Below are positions 25,801 through 36,131 of a stretch of 64,000 nt of DNA, piece after piece. Position numbers and translations under genes: made by a program. Source of the DNA: Isoetes taiwanensis (taxonomy: Eukaryota > Streptophyta > Lycopodiopsida > Isoetales > Isoetaceae); the NCBI GenBank assembly GCA_021234155.1, contig JAJEKV010000002.1, positions 27,151,299 to 27,215,298 of the forward strand. The letters run 5' to 3'. A model generated the notes under the pieces. It saw only the letters and a program-made list of their open reading frames with translations. It searched no databases and was not told the origin of the DNA. Every line of letters begins with the position of its first letter. Within the stretch, counting starts at the first letter, position 1.

Positions 25801-28800
25801 GATAGTGTTGATTGGGGCTTCTTGGAGAAGTGTCTTCTTGCACTTGGGTTTGGGGAGTCATTCACAAGGAATGTCATGAAGCTCCATACATCAGCCGGAT
25901 CTCCGTCCTTTTTCGAGGCCCATGGGGATATTTTTGTAGTGGGTAGAGGAATTCGGCCGGGGTTGTCCCTTAGCACCCTTGCTTTTCACAATTGTGGCGA
26001 AGTCTTGTCCCAGCTCTTCTCCGGTGGCTACCCAAGATGGTGTTATTCAAGGCCTCCCAATGGGCGATGGTTCTCAAGAGGTATGTAACCAATATGCCGA
26101 TGACACTTTTTGTTCCTAATTGCCGAGGGTGAGAATCTTCGTAATGCTAAGCTATTATTAGACACATTCTCCTTAGCATCGTGGAGTTCTTGTAGGGTGG
26201 CAAAAATGTACAGGCTTTTGGGACGTTGGACGAGTCCCATCCCTCCCGTATTTTTGGACTATCCTTGGAAGATTCTTCCGCATGGCAATACCACAAAGTT
26301 GCTTGGTATCCCGGTTGGAATTCATGTCTCGCCCGGATGCTTGGGATGAAATCATTAGTGGGTTGCAAAAGCACTTGTTTTGGTGGAATACAGACTAAAC
26401 CGGCCCATGCCCTAGAATCACCGTGGCTAAATGTGTTCTTAGTAATACTCATGTCTACATGGCGTGCCTGCGCTTTACTAGCTCAGTTGTAAGATGGAGG
26501 AGATTGTGCGTATCGTCGAAAAATTTTATTTGGGGTGGAAATGAGTTAGGAGCAAAGTGGTCAAGGTAGCTTGGGCGAAATGCATTAGACCTAAGGCAAA
26601 ATGGTGGTCTTGGTATGTTGGATTTTCACCTCCAAAGCAAGGTGATGATATCAAAGTTCATTTGGAGGATTTTCATTGGTAAGGATGATTCTCCGGCTTT
26701 GAGGTTGTTGGTGCGGTCGATTCACATTGTCTCCCATTTCATAAGGCTTCCATTAAGCCCCTCCTTCCTTGGGCTTTGCTTTATCATATGCATCCGTATC
26801 CTAATGCTTCTCCCTTTCTAAAGGGGTTGCTATGGCTTGGGACACCGTCCGTGTCTCTTTTCATATTAATCCCGAGGCATGTCTTGTTGTCCACTCCATC
26901 TTTGGTGGATTCCTTTGCGGACACCTCGCAGAATGTGCCTCTAAGTGTGGTTGTTCATCCAAAGACACAACGACGATGGGTAGCGGTGGTATCAATACTA
27001 TTGCGGCTTGGTATGAGTCCGATCATCATCTCATGTCATGGGAAGCATTTAGAACAAAGTTCTTGTTGTACGATGGGGACGAGTAACGGAATCATATTGT
27101 TTGCTTTGTTGCCACAGGATTACGGTCCACGATTGAGGTAGTCATATGGGGTTGCCATCGGGATATCCAGCCGGTATGGTTTGTGTCTTACGGTATAAAT
27201 TGCTTGTGCATTCTCGAAATCCACGCCTCCATCTAATAGATGGCATCTTCGTGTCCCTCGACCACAATGGAAAAGTGTTTGGATATGGGTATGGGATAAG
27301 GCGCTTCACCCCAAAGTAGTAGTTTTGTGGTGGCAAGTGATCCATAGATGCCTCGAGTCAACGAGGTTAGTCCATAAAATGGATAATCGGATTTCGAGCT
27401 CTCGCCCTTTATGCCGTGAAGGGTTGAGAGTATTGAGCATTGTTTTTCTTGTGTGAGAGGCTTGGCAAGGCATGGTCTTGGTTGTTGACCCTTTTGGCAC
27501 GTCTCGATCTAGCCCGGCAAATTTTGCTTGCTATCTATCCTGATGCTTGGCCCAAACAACGGAAACGAAGCTTTTCATCTCAAAAAGATCTTGGTGGCTT
27601 TTATGGTCAATCCGAAGAGAAGGAGGTTGTTTATCTTTAAGGGCATAGATATCTTGCAGATGAGGTTGTTCTTCGATTGAAGCAAGATAAAATTGTTATG
27701 GCTTACAATTGTTCTTCTCTTGATCAAGAGAAGAAAGTACCGATCCGCATACTTACCTTGATTCATTCTTTTTGCATAGGCAGTGGTTGTGCCTTTCTTG
27801 GATCGGTTTGTCCACCGGGTTATAATCTGTCTTTGCATTTATGTTGCTCTGGTTTCTAGTTGGTGAATAAAGCTTGACGTCCTTCAAAAAAAAAAAAAAA
27901 AAAAAATAAACAATATATAAGGAATAAAGACAATTACCTCAAAATGTCATAGCTATAGAAGTTTATGGAACGGCAAATCACCAAACGCTAGAGAAACATT
28001 GAAGAAGTCTCTCGAACGAAGAAGCCGGACCGCTCAAAGAACTGTTCCATTCAAGGAATATCAAAGACAAAAATCATATGGGTTATCTGATAGGACCTGC
28101 TAGAAACTCCATTTATGTCTTTTAACAGTTTAATAGCTTAATGAATGTATGCTGATGTTTATGTACATCCTAAATGTTACAACTAAGTGGAAATTTAAGC
28201 CACGTAGAGAAAAAAAGAAATGATTCTATCCATGGCGAGGATAACCTTCTTCTAGTGCTCAAGTAGACCCGAAAACAGTTTTTTACTGCCGAAGTTAGAG
28301 CCATTCCCGAGTAGCTAAATTATACACGAAATTTACACCCAAAAAGAAAATATCTACGACACCACTTTCAAAGAAGACTTCATAAACGCATCAAGCTAAA
28401 GGATGATGTAATTGCACCAAAATCAACGAAACAAAGCTTCGATTTGAACCATGCCCCAGCAATTGAAGTTGTAGCTAGTTTAAAGGAAATGAAAAAAAAA
28501 GCATACTAATGATATCTACTTTGTTCGTGCGGGCAAATTTTCTACAGAAACTCCAACCGGCAGAGATGCAATCTTTAATGACTAAAGAAGAAAACGATCT
28601 TTGTGTTTTAGAAATGCCATTGAAAGATGGCCTCGCAATATTAGAGCAGCCATGTGCAGTGCCATTCAGAATTTAAAAGCTTCAGAATGTGCATCTGCTG
28701 GATAAGGAGAAGACAATACAAAATAACCTGATTCTTCATGCTGGCAATATTCTGCCGATTCTGCCTCCACCGCCATTGATTCTGGAAACAACAGAGATCA

Positions 28801-29018
28801 TTCTTACAAATTTATGGAAGCATAAAGCCTCAAAAGTCGGCTCTGCACATCATGCGGCCTTGTAACTCTGCAAGGAGCATGAAATCATATTTCAACTTAC
28901 CTAATTGAAGATGAAGAGGATTTGCCACTGTTATACGGCAAGAAGAGCGAGGCTGAAAACATCGTGAACATGTGACAACAGGACTGATCTTAGAAGCCAT
29001 CTGAGACGATTGTGGCAA
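19844..29018 (-). CDS. Putative multi-exon gene of unknown function (minus strand)
   Basis: I do not recognise this protein. Candidate exons: 29018-28901 starts MPQSSQMASKISPVVTC, a Ser/Cys/Arg-rich start that could be an organelle transit peptide, with donor GTAAGT. 28781-28728 joins in frame as SMAVEAESAEYCQHEES. 21514-21409 reads VLADVWLMKKAGDSQFLAYE then GGSISQFQRQFL, with donor GTGAGT. About 20513-20443 reads VPFNSSVKNSGQHTSALRRY, with donor GTAAGG. 19963-19844 is a terminal exon reading VMENHMFDKAFNWETERRFE then DGPKARRKMKGG, ending in TAG. Splice sites are consensus and phases compatible where checked. Several internal exons must be missing from my model, and the 5' and 3' exons may belong to different genes. 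A full-length LINE (22123-27905) lies between them, in a putative intron. Confidence 0.35.
22123..27905 (+). mobile_element. Near full-length L1 LINE with TSD and poly-A
   Basis: An insert of about 5.8 kb flanked by the target-site duplication ATAAACAATATAAGG (22108-22122; 27906-27922 with an extra TA) and ending in a 23-base poly-A (27881-27904). An ORF1-like region (22.3-23.9 kb) is followed by an endonuclease-like part (WLLVGDFNMVE near 24425) and reverse transcriptase: KCPGLDGFPIEFF (25395), DWRPITLLSSVYKIFAKTLA (25578), YLKLDFAKAYDSVDWGFLEK (25770) and QYADDTF (26091). The C-terminal tail ends with LLAIYPDAW (27525). Frameshifts and stops are frequent, so it is not active. It sits in the same orientation as the plus strand, opposite to the putative host gene. 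Confidence 0.9.
27923..28727. other. Unassigned, probably intronic
   Basis: Sequence between the LINE and the second 5' exon of the putative minus-strand gene. One open stretch on the minus strand near 28000 (SRDFFNVSLAFGDLPFHKLL) could be a further exon, but I found no clean acceptor. Confidence 0.3.
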
Positions 29019-29978
29019 TCGTGGAATACATGCTCATGGCCAGCTGCAATCGAGCCCGAAATAGGAAAGGAAAAGATAAAGGAGCCAAGATAAAAAAAAA
29101 TGTCCGATTTTTGGAATATCGAAAAATTTTCCGGGCACCCAAACTCATCAAAACCTTAGCCAAATAAGTTAAAAAAAAATTCCAAAAACTTTTCTTTCAA
29201 ACTGGAAAATCCCAAATTAAAAAAGTTGACATTCTTTGGCGAATGACAATACCCCACGGATTGGGCCTAAAACATTATCATATTGGAGAGGTGGATGATG
29301 TGATTGGCATAAAGGTCATGCTCTTGTTCTTAATAGCCAACCTTAATTTGTTCTTACGTAATAGCCAACCCTAGCCATATACCACCTTTGTTCATTTGGA
29401 ACCATTTGATTAATGGAATTGGAACATTAGGAATATGTGGGCCTTAGCATATACTTGTTTTGGAGGCTCCATCAGTATAGGATCATGGAAACCAGAGCGC
29501 GCATTCCTTTTTGTTTTGTTTTTTCTTTTCCCTTCTTTTATGGTGCTGCATTTCATTTTGTTTTGTTTAATTTTCTTCTCTTGGTGGGCTTTTTTGTTGT
29601 TGTTGTTGTTGTTGTTGTTTTTTTTTTTTTTCTTTCTTTCTTTTTTTTAGTACTACCTACCGGCATTAGCTGGAGGTGGGTCCTGGAATGGGCGGCTGAT
29701 TGCCCTATGTTATGTGTTGAATGGTGTTTCGGATGCCATTCCCATGCCCCACTAATGACTGAAATATCGAAAGCCCTAGGTTCTATAGAATAGAATAAAA
29801 TAGAATGGGATTTGCTGTTGAGTCCAACACTTACATAACTTTTTGGACAAAGTTAGTGTAAAATCAAATGTCTATTAAATAGGAAGCTAAGTTTGCCTAA
29901 AGGAGTGTACTTTCTTTCAGTGGTGGGATCAACGGTGAAGTACTAGACCTTGTTCTACTTATCCACTTTAATACACGA
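29019..29978. other. Intergenic, with low-complexity TTG/T tract
   Basis: This is the 5' flank of the putative minus-strand gene. A (TTG)n then poly-T tract lies at about 29594-29650 and creates spurious Phe/Val/Leu ORFs. A TAGAATAGAATAAAATAGAATGG run at about 29787 resembles the ATTCT-rich tail seen near 38090 and may be a LINE tail. Confidence 0.45.
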
Positions 29979-30303
29979 TTATGAGAGGGACAACACTTTG
30001 GAACGAGGGTGTTATGCCTATTATTATAACAAACAAGGGCCAGGGGCCCTAGTTTGTTATAGTAGGGCATAACATCCGAGTTCTAGGGTGTTATCTGCCT
30101 TAACAACTTGGGCCCGAGAGTTTTATGGTGGTTTTGTGGTGGTTTTATGGTGCTTTTCATAGCAAGCTAGGTGTTTATGGCCATTTTGCATAATAAACTA
30201 GGTGTTTATGCGCTTTTTAATGTGTTACCACTGGGCAACACCACTGCAACCAATGGTTGAGATTTGATCTCAGCATTAAAACTTGAGGGCCAGGTTGTTA
30301 ATG
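29979..30303. repeat. MITE-like palindromic element (family M), copy 2
   Basis: Second copy of the element at 18141-18471, in the same orientation, with the same internal hairpin, near-terminal TAACA-CCTGG inverted repeats and the same end GAGGGCCAGGTTGTTAATGT. Small indels distinguish the copies. Confidence 0.75.
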
Positions 30304-30676
30304 TTCCAATGTCATGAAAGTCAGGAGGTTTTGTTCTTTCAACCACTTTGCATGTTTCTTGGTCTCCATGACGTCAAGCAAAGAAGAACAATTTCTTCAA
30401 GTTTCCTTTTTGTAAATAAAGAAAGGCGGGTGTAGGGGAGGTCTCGAATCTAGGTTTTGCATTATTGGAATTTTTGAGAAAAAAAGCCTCTAGTTGGCCG
30501 AATTTTAAATTCTTCTAACAAAATGTCGACCAAACAAATGAAAAGTTTTGGAAATTCTGGGGAGGAAGGAAGGAACCCCGTTGCGACCTTTGGTAACCCA
30601 CGTTTCTCGATGTTGGGGAACCTACCCCATGTGAGAAAATAATATAAAACATCTGGGTCAAGGGCGCGCCATAAGC

Positions 30677-32074
30677 TTGAGGCATGTGAAAACGGAGAGG
30701 AATTTATGGGCGGGTGGACAAGTGGCAGGAGGAAGGGGCGATAAGGAGGAAATGGAACGAAGAGGGAAAATGGGAATGGGTACGGGATGGAAGGTCGGGC
30801 TATGGCGCCTGATATGGGTGTTACACAGCATTGCGCAAATATGGCGAAAAAATCCGGGGTGCGAGGGTTTGAGAATAGAGCTCACGCACTGGGCCTCTCA
30901 GAATTCGCCCTTGGCAGGCCGATACCCAGGCCTGCAGCAGCGGATGCAGTTCGCTGTGCAGCAGAGCCACGCCCGAGCTCAGGCCCTTGGGCTTCCCAAA
31001 TCCTACCACTCCCTCGTCTCGCCCCTCCCTCTCGGTGGCGTATTTGTTATGGCCCTTGCCCTTGGAACCCCTCCCCAGTCCTTCCAACCAGTTATGGACA
31101 CTGCAAGTGACCTTGTATGGTTGCATACATACCCTTGCTCCTCATGTGGTCGAACCATCTTCTACCCTTCACATTCTTCCTCATACACCCCTATCCCTTG
31201 CCATTCCCCCCTCTGCCACATGTTATCCAATTACTCTTCTTGCGCATCTTCTAGCAATTCTTGCACCTATCGCATTACCTATGGCAAAGGCCAGTCCTCT
31301 GGGCAGTTGGTTACTGATGCTATCACCATGGCTTCGAGTTCGGGTTCCTCTCAGCAATTCTCTCGCTTTGCCCTTGGCAATGGTCACTCCAATGTTTATT
31401 TGGAGTATATTCAAGGTGTAGTAGGTTTGGGACAAGGCCCCCTCTCCCTTACCTCCCAATTGAGCTCTGCTATATCTAACAAGTTCTCCTATTGTCTTGT
31501 GGATGTTAAAAGCTCCTCTTTCTCTAGCCCCCTCTTCTTTGGTGCCGCTGCTACAATTAGTAGCTCTTTTGTCAAATCCACCCCCATTGTACCTAGCTCT
31601 ATCTTCCCCAGTTATTACCTTGTCAAGGTTCAATTTGTCCACCTCAATGGTCGCTCATTTCGTCACTTTGGTTCTACCATCATAGACTCTGGTACCACAC
31701 TCACATATCTTGAACATTATCTCTATTCCTCCTTGCGTCAAGAATTTGTGAGCTTGATTGCCCTCCCTTTAGCATATAGTGAATCTGGTCTTGACCTTTG
31801 CTATGATACATCTTCAAATCCCTATTACAAGTTCCCATTGTTGACTATTGAATTCAACGGTGCTACTTTCAGCCCTCCATTCTCCAATTACTTTGCCTCG
31901 TTTGATGTTGATAGTAATATAATATGTCTGGCAATGGCCCCTATGGCCTCTAACAAAGATGGATTATTATCTTTCAATGTTATCGGAAATCTTCTGCAAC
32001 AGAATTTCCATTTTCTATATGATCGTGGAAAGTCTCTTATTTCCTTTGCAGCTGCGAACTGCACTACCTTGTAG
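30677..32074 (+). CDS. Nepenthesin-like aspartic protease (A1B), single exon
   Basis: An intronless ORF of 465 codons. The family similarity begins at GLRIELTH (about residue 64) and continues with PLPLGGVFVMALALGTPPQS, the first active-site loop VMDTASDLVW (Asp about 141), a Cys-rich insert, CTYRITYGKGQSSGQL (flap), GVVGLGQGPLSLTSQL, the second loop IIDSGTTLTYL (Asp about 337) and the end VIGNLLQQNFHFLYD. This is a complete plant nepenthesin-type fold; such proteases are secreted or vacuolar. The first triad is DTA instead of DTG, and the usual WTQC-x-PC Cys is replaced (WLHTYPC), so activity may be reduced. Start choice is uncertain: Met1 (30677), or Met33/Met35 (about 30773/30779), which precede a weak hydrophobic stretch (LWRLIWVLHSIAQIW). 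A TATA-like AATATAAAAC lies near 30640. Confidence 0.88.
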   Translation: MRHVKTERNLWAGGQVAGGRGDKEEMERRGKMGMGTGWKVGLWRLIWVLHSIAQIWRKNPGCEGLRIELTHWASQNSPLAGRYPGLQQRMQFAVQQSHARAQALGLPKSYHSLVSPLPLGGVFVMALALGTPPQSFQPVMDTASDLVWLHTYPCSSCGRTIFYPSHSSSYTPIPCHSPLCHMLSNYSSCASSSNSCTYRITYGKGQSSGQLVTDAITMASSSGSSQQFSRFALGNGHSNVYLEYIQGVVGLGQGPLSLTSQLSSAISNKFSYCLVDVKSSSFSSPLFFGAAATISSSFVKSTPIVPSSIFPSYYLVKVQFVHLNGRSFRHFGSTIIDSGTTLTYLEHYLYSSLRQEFVSLIALPLAYSESGLDLCYDTSSNPYYKFPLLTIEFNGATFSPPFSNYFASFDVDSNIICLAMAPMASNKDGLLSFNVIGNLLQQNFHFLYDRGKSLISFAAANCTTL

Positions 32075-32117
32075 CCTCTTATTTCCTTTGCAGCTGCGAA
32101 CTGCACTACCTTGTAGC
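32034..32117 (+). repeat. 42-bp tandem duplication over the protease stop codon
   Basis: The last 41 bases of the aspartic protease coding region, with its TAG stop, are repeated directly (starts at 32034 and 32076, period 42). The second copy is untranslated 3' sequence. Confidence 0.9.
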
Positions 32118-32459
32118 CTAATGCTATACAACTGTTTGTATACTTAATGTATTGTCCTATATCATCAATATTCACAATGTATATTTTGGCACATCAAGAC
32201 TAAGTATGAGTTATGTTACAAATTTGCTTTTCTGGTTGAAACATGCACGTGACACATGATGGGACTAGTATCCGTCTATGCAAAGGTTTGGTTATAAATT
32301 CAATACTATAGATACATAGATACATAGACTAGTAGGTCTCAAGGGACGCTAAAACTTTAAAGCATTTAACAAGCAAGTCCTAAAAAATCACTATCCACAC
32401 TTAAGAAAATGGATCAAAGATTTAATCAATATAGCTTTTTTGGATGAAAGGCCACACCC
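32118..32459. other. Protease 3' flank
   Basis: Presumed 3' UTR and intergenic DNA. A short TAGATACATAGATACATAGA repeat lies near 32307. No gene is seen. Confidence 0.4.
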
Positions 32460-32675
32460 CCTGGGGCAAATCAGGCGCCCGCCCAGTTTGATCTTTGGGG
32501 GAAAACATTTTGCCATGCAAGGCAACACCCCGTTGGGGCAAATTGGGCGTCCGCCCAGTTTGGCCCTTGGAGGAAAACTTTTTGCCATGCAAGGCAACAC
32601 CCCTTGGGGGCAAATTGGGCGCTCGCCCAGTTTGGCCTTTGGGGGAAAACGTTTTGCCATGCAAGGCAGCACCCC
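32460..32675. repeat. 72-bp tandem repeats with GGGCG-palindrome core
   Basis: Three units with period 72 (cores at about 32468, 32540 and 32612). Each unit contains CAAATTGGGCG-N2-CGCCCAGTTTG and TTTTGCCATGCAAGG. Because 72 is divisible by 3, open frames of 24-residue repeats appear on both strands. I regard these as a by-product of the repeat, not evidence of a gene. Confidence 0.8.
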
Positions 32676-33009
32676 CAAGGGTAATTTTTTCTTAGCATAT
32701 AGGTATTTAAATGGCGGTGTTTTTTTTAATTGGCAGAACCTTTTGTTCTAACCGAACTTTTATTGCTGTGCATAATCAATGGCTACGAGAGTTTTGAGAG
32801 TCTTCACAGATCGAGAAGTCGCCTCTACATGAGGTAGAAGAGAAGAGAAATAAATCACTAGCTCCCAAGAATTCATGGAGAGGATGGAAATTAGTATGAG
32901 TATTTTGCACAAGCTCGTCTTAACTAACAACACCTCTGTTGATGAGGGTTATTTTCAAAAACACTACCATATATTTCTCTTTCGTGAGCCAATTGACATA
33001 ATGCCTGCC

Positions 33010-33480
33010 AGCTCATCTACCAACACATAACTACCATTGAGACCATTGAATCCAACACATTTAAATTAAAATCCCCCTTAAACCCCCTTTGGTTTGGGTG
33101 CATATTCACACGGGGGGTGACTCCGGGCAACGAGAGCTGTTGGATAGGCATATTCACCCCTTATTCCTTAATCTACACCGTACGTAAAGTTCCTCGTTTG
33201 TGGGGTATGCAAGTACAAGATTTGCTATACTGTATAACAACATTCACAAAATACTATAAGATTTCAAGCGGAATACTATATGGTGTTGATTTCAGATGCG
33301 TGCAAAATACAAATACGAGGGCTCTCGCTGCCCCTACGTCACCCCCGTGTGTGAATATGCACCCAAACCAAAGGGGGGTTAAGGGGATTTTAATTTAAAT
33401 GTGTTGATCAAATGGTCTCAATGGTAGTTATGTGTTGGTTATTATACTAAAAATTTTTGGGCCCTTGGGCCCTAAAAAAA
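33010..33480. repeat. Family H repeats in inverted arrangement
   Basis: An arm at about 33015-33130 is the inverted copy of about 33310-33440. Landmarks are the CACCCAAACCAAA/TTTGGTTTGGGTG and ATTTAAATTAAAATC segments. The right-hand copy also has the left part (ACAAAATACTATAAG) and the terminal hairpin GGGCCC-TT-GGGCCC followed by TAA. The two could form a large hairpin with a loop of about 180 bases. Confidence 0.7.
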
Positions 33481-33489
33481 AAACAAGGC

Positions 33490-35279
33490 ATTAAGAATAT
33501 TAATTAATGTTAATGGTTGTTATGTGTTGGTTGTTATGTGTTGGTTATGACATAAGAATATATCAATGTTGTACTATAATTACATTTCTAAGGTTTCCAA
33601 TTGCATCAAATTAGGAAAGGATGGTGGTTGGGCCATATTCAAAACCTCATAAAACTTGGATAACCACCATATTCAATACCATATTGCAACGTATGAACAT
33701 CAGAATTTCAAGTGCAACTATTGTGTAACAAAAGTACCAAGATGATTGCATCATTCCACACTAAGAATACTATCCCCAATATGAAGTAATATCGCAAGAT
33801 ATTTGCAATGAGAAACAAATTCTATAATCCACATTCCACGTTGCGCAAAATGTTCGTATGGAGTTGGAGTTGTTCATATGGAGTCATGCGCAGAAAGGAT
33901 AACGGACATGACATCTGGATAAAGGACTCGACATCAGTTTCACCACTTTGGTACAAATCCAAGGTTAATGCTAGACTACATCTTTTTTTATTAAGAGGAG
34001 GGTTATGTGGAGTTCTTTCCTCTACATCTGCATCTGCATAAAAGATTTTAAAGCTCACCACAAGTTGAAGCATATGCATATATAACTAGCAAAAGTATTC
34101 CCACGGATTTTAAAGCTCACCACAAGTTGAAGCATATGCATATATAACTAGCAAAAGTATTCCCACGGGCTTTGATCAACAAATGCACTTGTCTGACCTT
34201 CCACAGAAAGATAAATAGGTTGCGAATCAGAGAACTTTAAAGTGGATGATTACATAATTTCGAAACATGATTTGCGTAAGCAACAATCTTAGTTTCCTAT
34301 GCAATGCAAAATAAATTGAACCCAAAAATAAATTATGGAACGGCCTTGTCCAAAACCAACAGATGTGAAGATGCCCTCGTTTGAAGCAACAAATGAATCT
34401 GCCAAAATCTGCCGAGCTTGAGAAGTGTTGTCGAAAGTGGTTTGCCAAAGCTCCGCACCCCAAGCTATCATCTGGAGTACATTCCAATGCTTTCCCAGTT
34501 GGCATCTCTAGACATCAACTCTGAATAATTTCATCAGCTTCATCGTTTCTTACATGTAAATAAATGAACGGAAACACCCTTCTTCTAGAATAGAATAGAT
34601 AAGCAATTACAACCACGAAATCCTCTTCTCTGCCTTCTGTGTAAAACCAAAAATAAAAATACCTTTGTTCTTCTTCTTTAAGCAATTTCAACGGATAAGC
34701 AATTACAACCACGGAATCCTCTTCTCTGCGTTCTGTGTAAAACCAAAAGAAAAAATATCTTTGTTCTTTAAGCATTTTAGATGCATAAACTGCAATCTGG
34801 ATTGTAAACATCTCAGGTTTTGAGCGGATAAAGTAGCCCCGATTTCATACAAAACCATGCTGGTCCTTGGCTTGCATGAACATCTAATACAACGGAACAG
34901 GGTTTGAAATGCAAGGGGGCTAAAAAGGCTGTAGATGGGCGATTCCTGAGCTAGTAATAATGTGAGATACACTCTACCTGCTGTTACGCCAGAGCCCATC
35001 CCCTGTTCCGAGAAAAATGCTATCCCCTGTTACTCCGCCATGTCTATCCGAGAAAAATGCTTCCTGAAGCTCGGAAAGGAGGTGTTGGGGAGCCGTATCT
35101 GCTCCAGAATATGAGAGCAGAGAAGTCGATTCCAGAAGAGAGACCATATGCCTCGAACCCTAAAATATGCCCTTTCGACTCCTGCATGCAAAGGGAGGGT
35201 TGTACATATATTTTTCTTGTACATCTCGACAAATACATGGGTGCTAACCATTAAAAAAGAGCAAAAAATCAATGCAGCA
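33490..35279. other. Unassigned with two tandem duplications
   Basis: No gene was recognised. A 62-bp unit (GATTTTAAAGCTCACC...) is duplicated at 34044-34168. A 96-bp-spaced pair (GATAAGCAATTACAACCACG...) lies at 34598 and 34694. Short open stretches here show no domain. Confidence 0.5.
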
Positions 35280-35402
35280 TGTATGCGCACTCTAGAAATA
35301 CTTATTAGTACACTCCATCAGATACATACCAAATCATAGCAAAACCATAGGAAAAAACAGTATAAAAATACAAAAGAAACCCCCTGTTATTATGCTACAT
35401 AT
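35280..35402 (+). repeat. Dispersed repeat shared with 5770-5895
   Basis: Second copy of the unclassified repeat, with the same order of GCACTCTAGA, TTAGTACA and CCCCCTGTTATTATGCTAC segments. Confidence 0.65.
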
Positions 35403-35909
35403 TAATAAAAAAAAGGCAATATTTTAAAAATTAGGCATCATTTTTAGAGGCATATGGACTCAGAGAAAGTCCATATATAATGAAATTGTGCTTTTATCTG
35501 CTCTTTATAATATATGCCATATCTATCCTCATATTTTATGTCCATATATCATCAATAATGACTATGCTTGTATATGCATGAAGTATTATGTCTAGGTTTA
35601 TGAGAATTCATTGGCCAGTTGGTGTTAACATAGAATTGAACATCAATAGATCTTGCACACATGATCTGGCTTTACACATTCTTAAGGTACTGGACACTCG
35701 TCTTCATCTTTTATTGTTGAACAGCAACAAAAATGAGCTTCTGATTATCCAACTTTCTAGCATCATTACAGCAAAAGTGGGGTTTTATAATCCTAATAGT
35801 ATTAATTGTACTAGTCCAGTTGTATCGATCACATGGTCAATAGTCTCCATGGATATAAGAGAATTCTATATCTATCTTTATCTCTGTGCATCGCTATCTC
35901 TCGAGTGTC

Positions 35910-35975
35910 TGTGTGTTTAGTCTAGTGGTAGCACACTAACCCTAGATTAGTTACTTATTGAGTTCAAGAGCGCTC
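35910..35975 (+). other. tRNA-derived (SINE-like or tRNA pseudogene) sequence
   Basis: TAGTCTAGTGGTAGCACAC resembles a pol III A box region. About 35 bases later GAGTTCAAGAGC resembles a B box. The arms do not fold into a clean cloverleaf by eye, so this is a tRNA relic or SINE head and not a functional tRNA. Confidence 0.45.
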
Positions 35976-36131
35976 AGACTTGCATTCAACGCAAGGTAAT
36001 TTAAGCAATGTCTGTGTGGTGTGTGCCATATGCCACATATATTGTTGTGGTGTGGGAGGTATATGTGCGAGGTCTTTTTGGCTCCGGTGGGGGTCTTGGC
36101 TACCAAAATCGCTTAGTTTATTTGGGGCTGA

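Noticed and set aside
29435-29793. Overlapping ORFs rich in Phe/Val/Leu
   Set aside because: They come from a (TTG)n and poly-T tract; no domain, and both frames are equally low complexity.
31223-31642. 139-codon minus-strand ORF
   Set aside because: Shadow frame opposite the aspartic protease coding region.
32460-32675. CRISPR-like array of regular repeats
   Set aside because: Contiguous tandem units without unique spacers, in a plant nuclear window.
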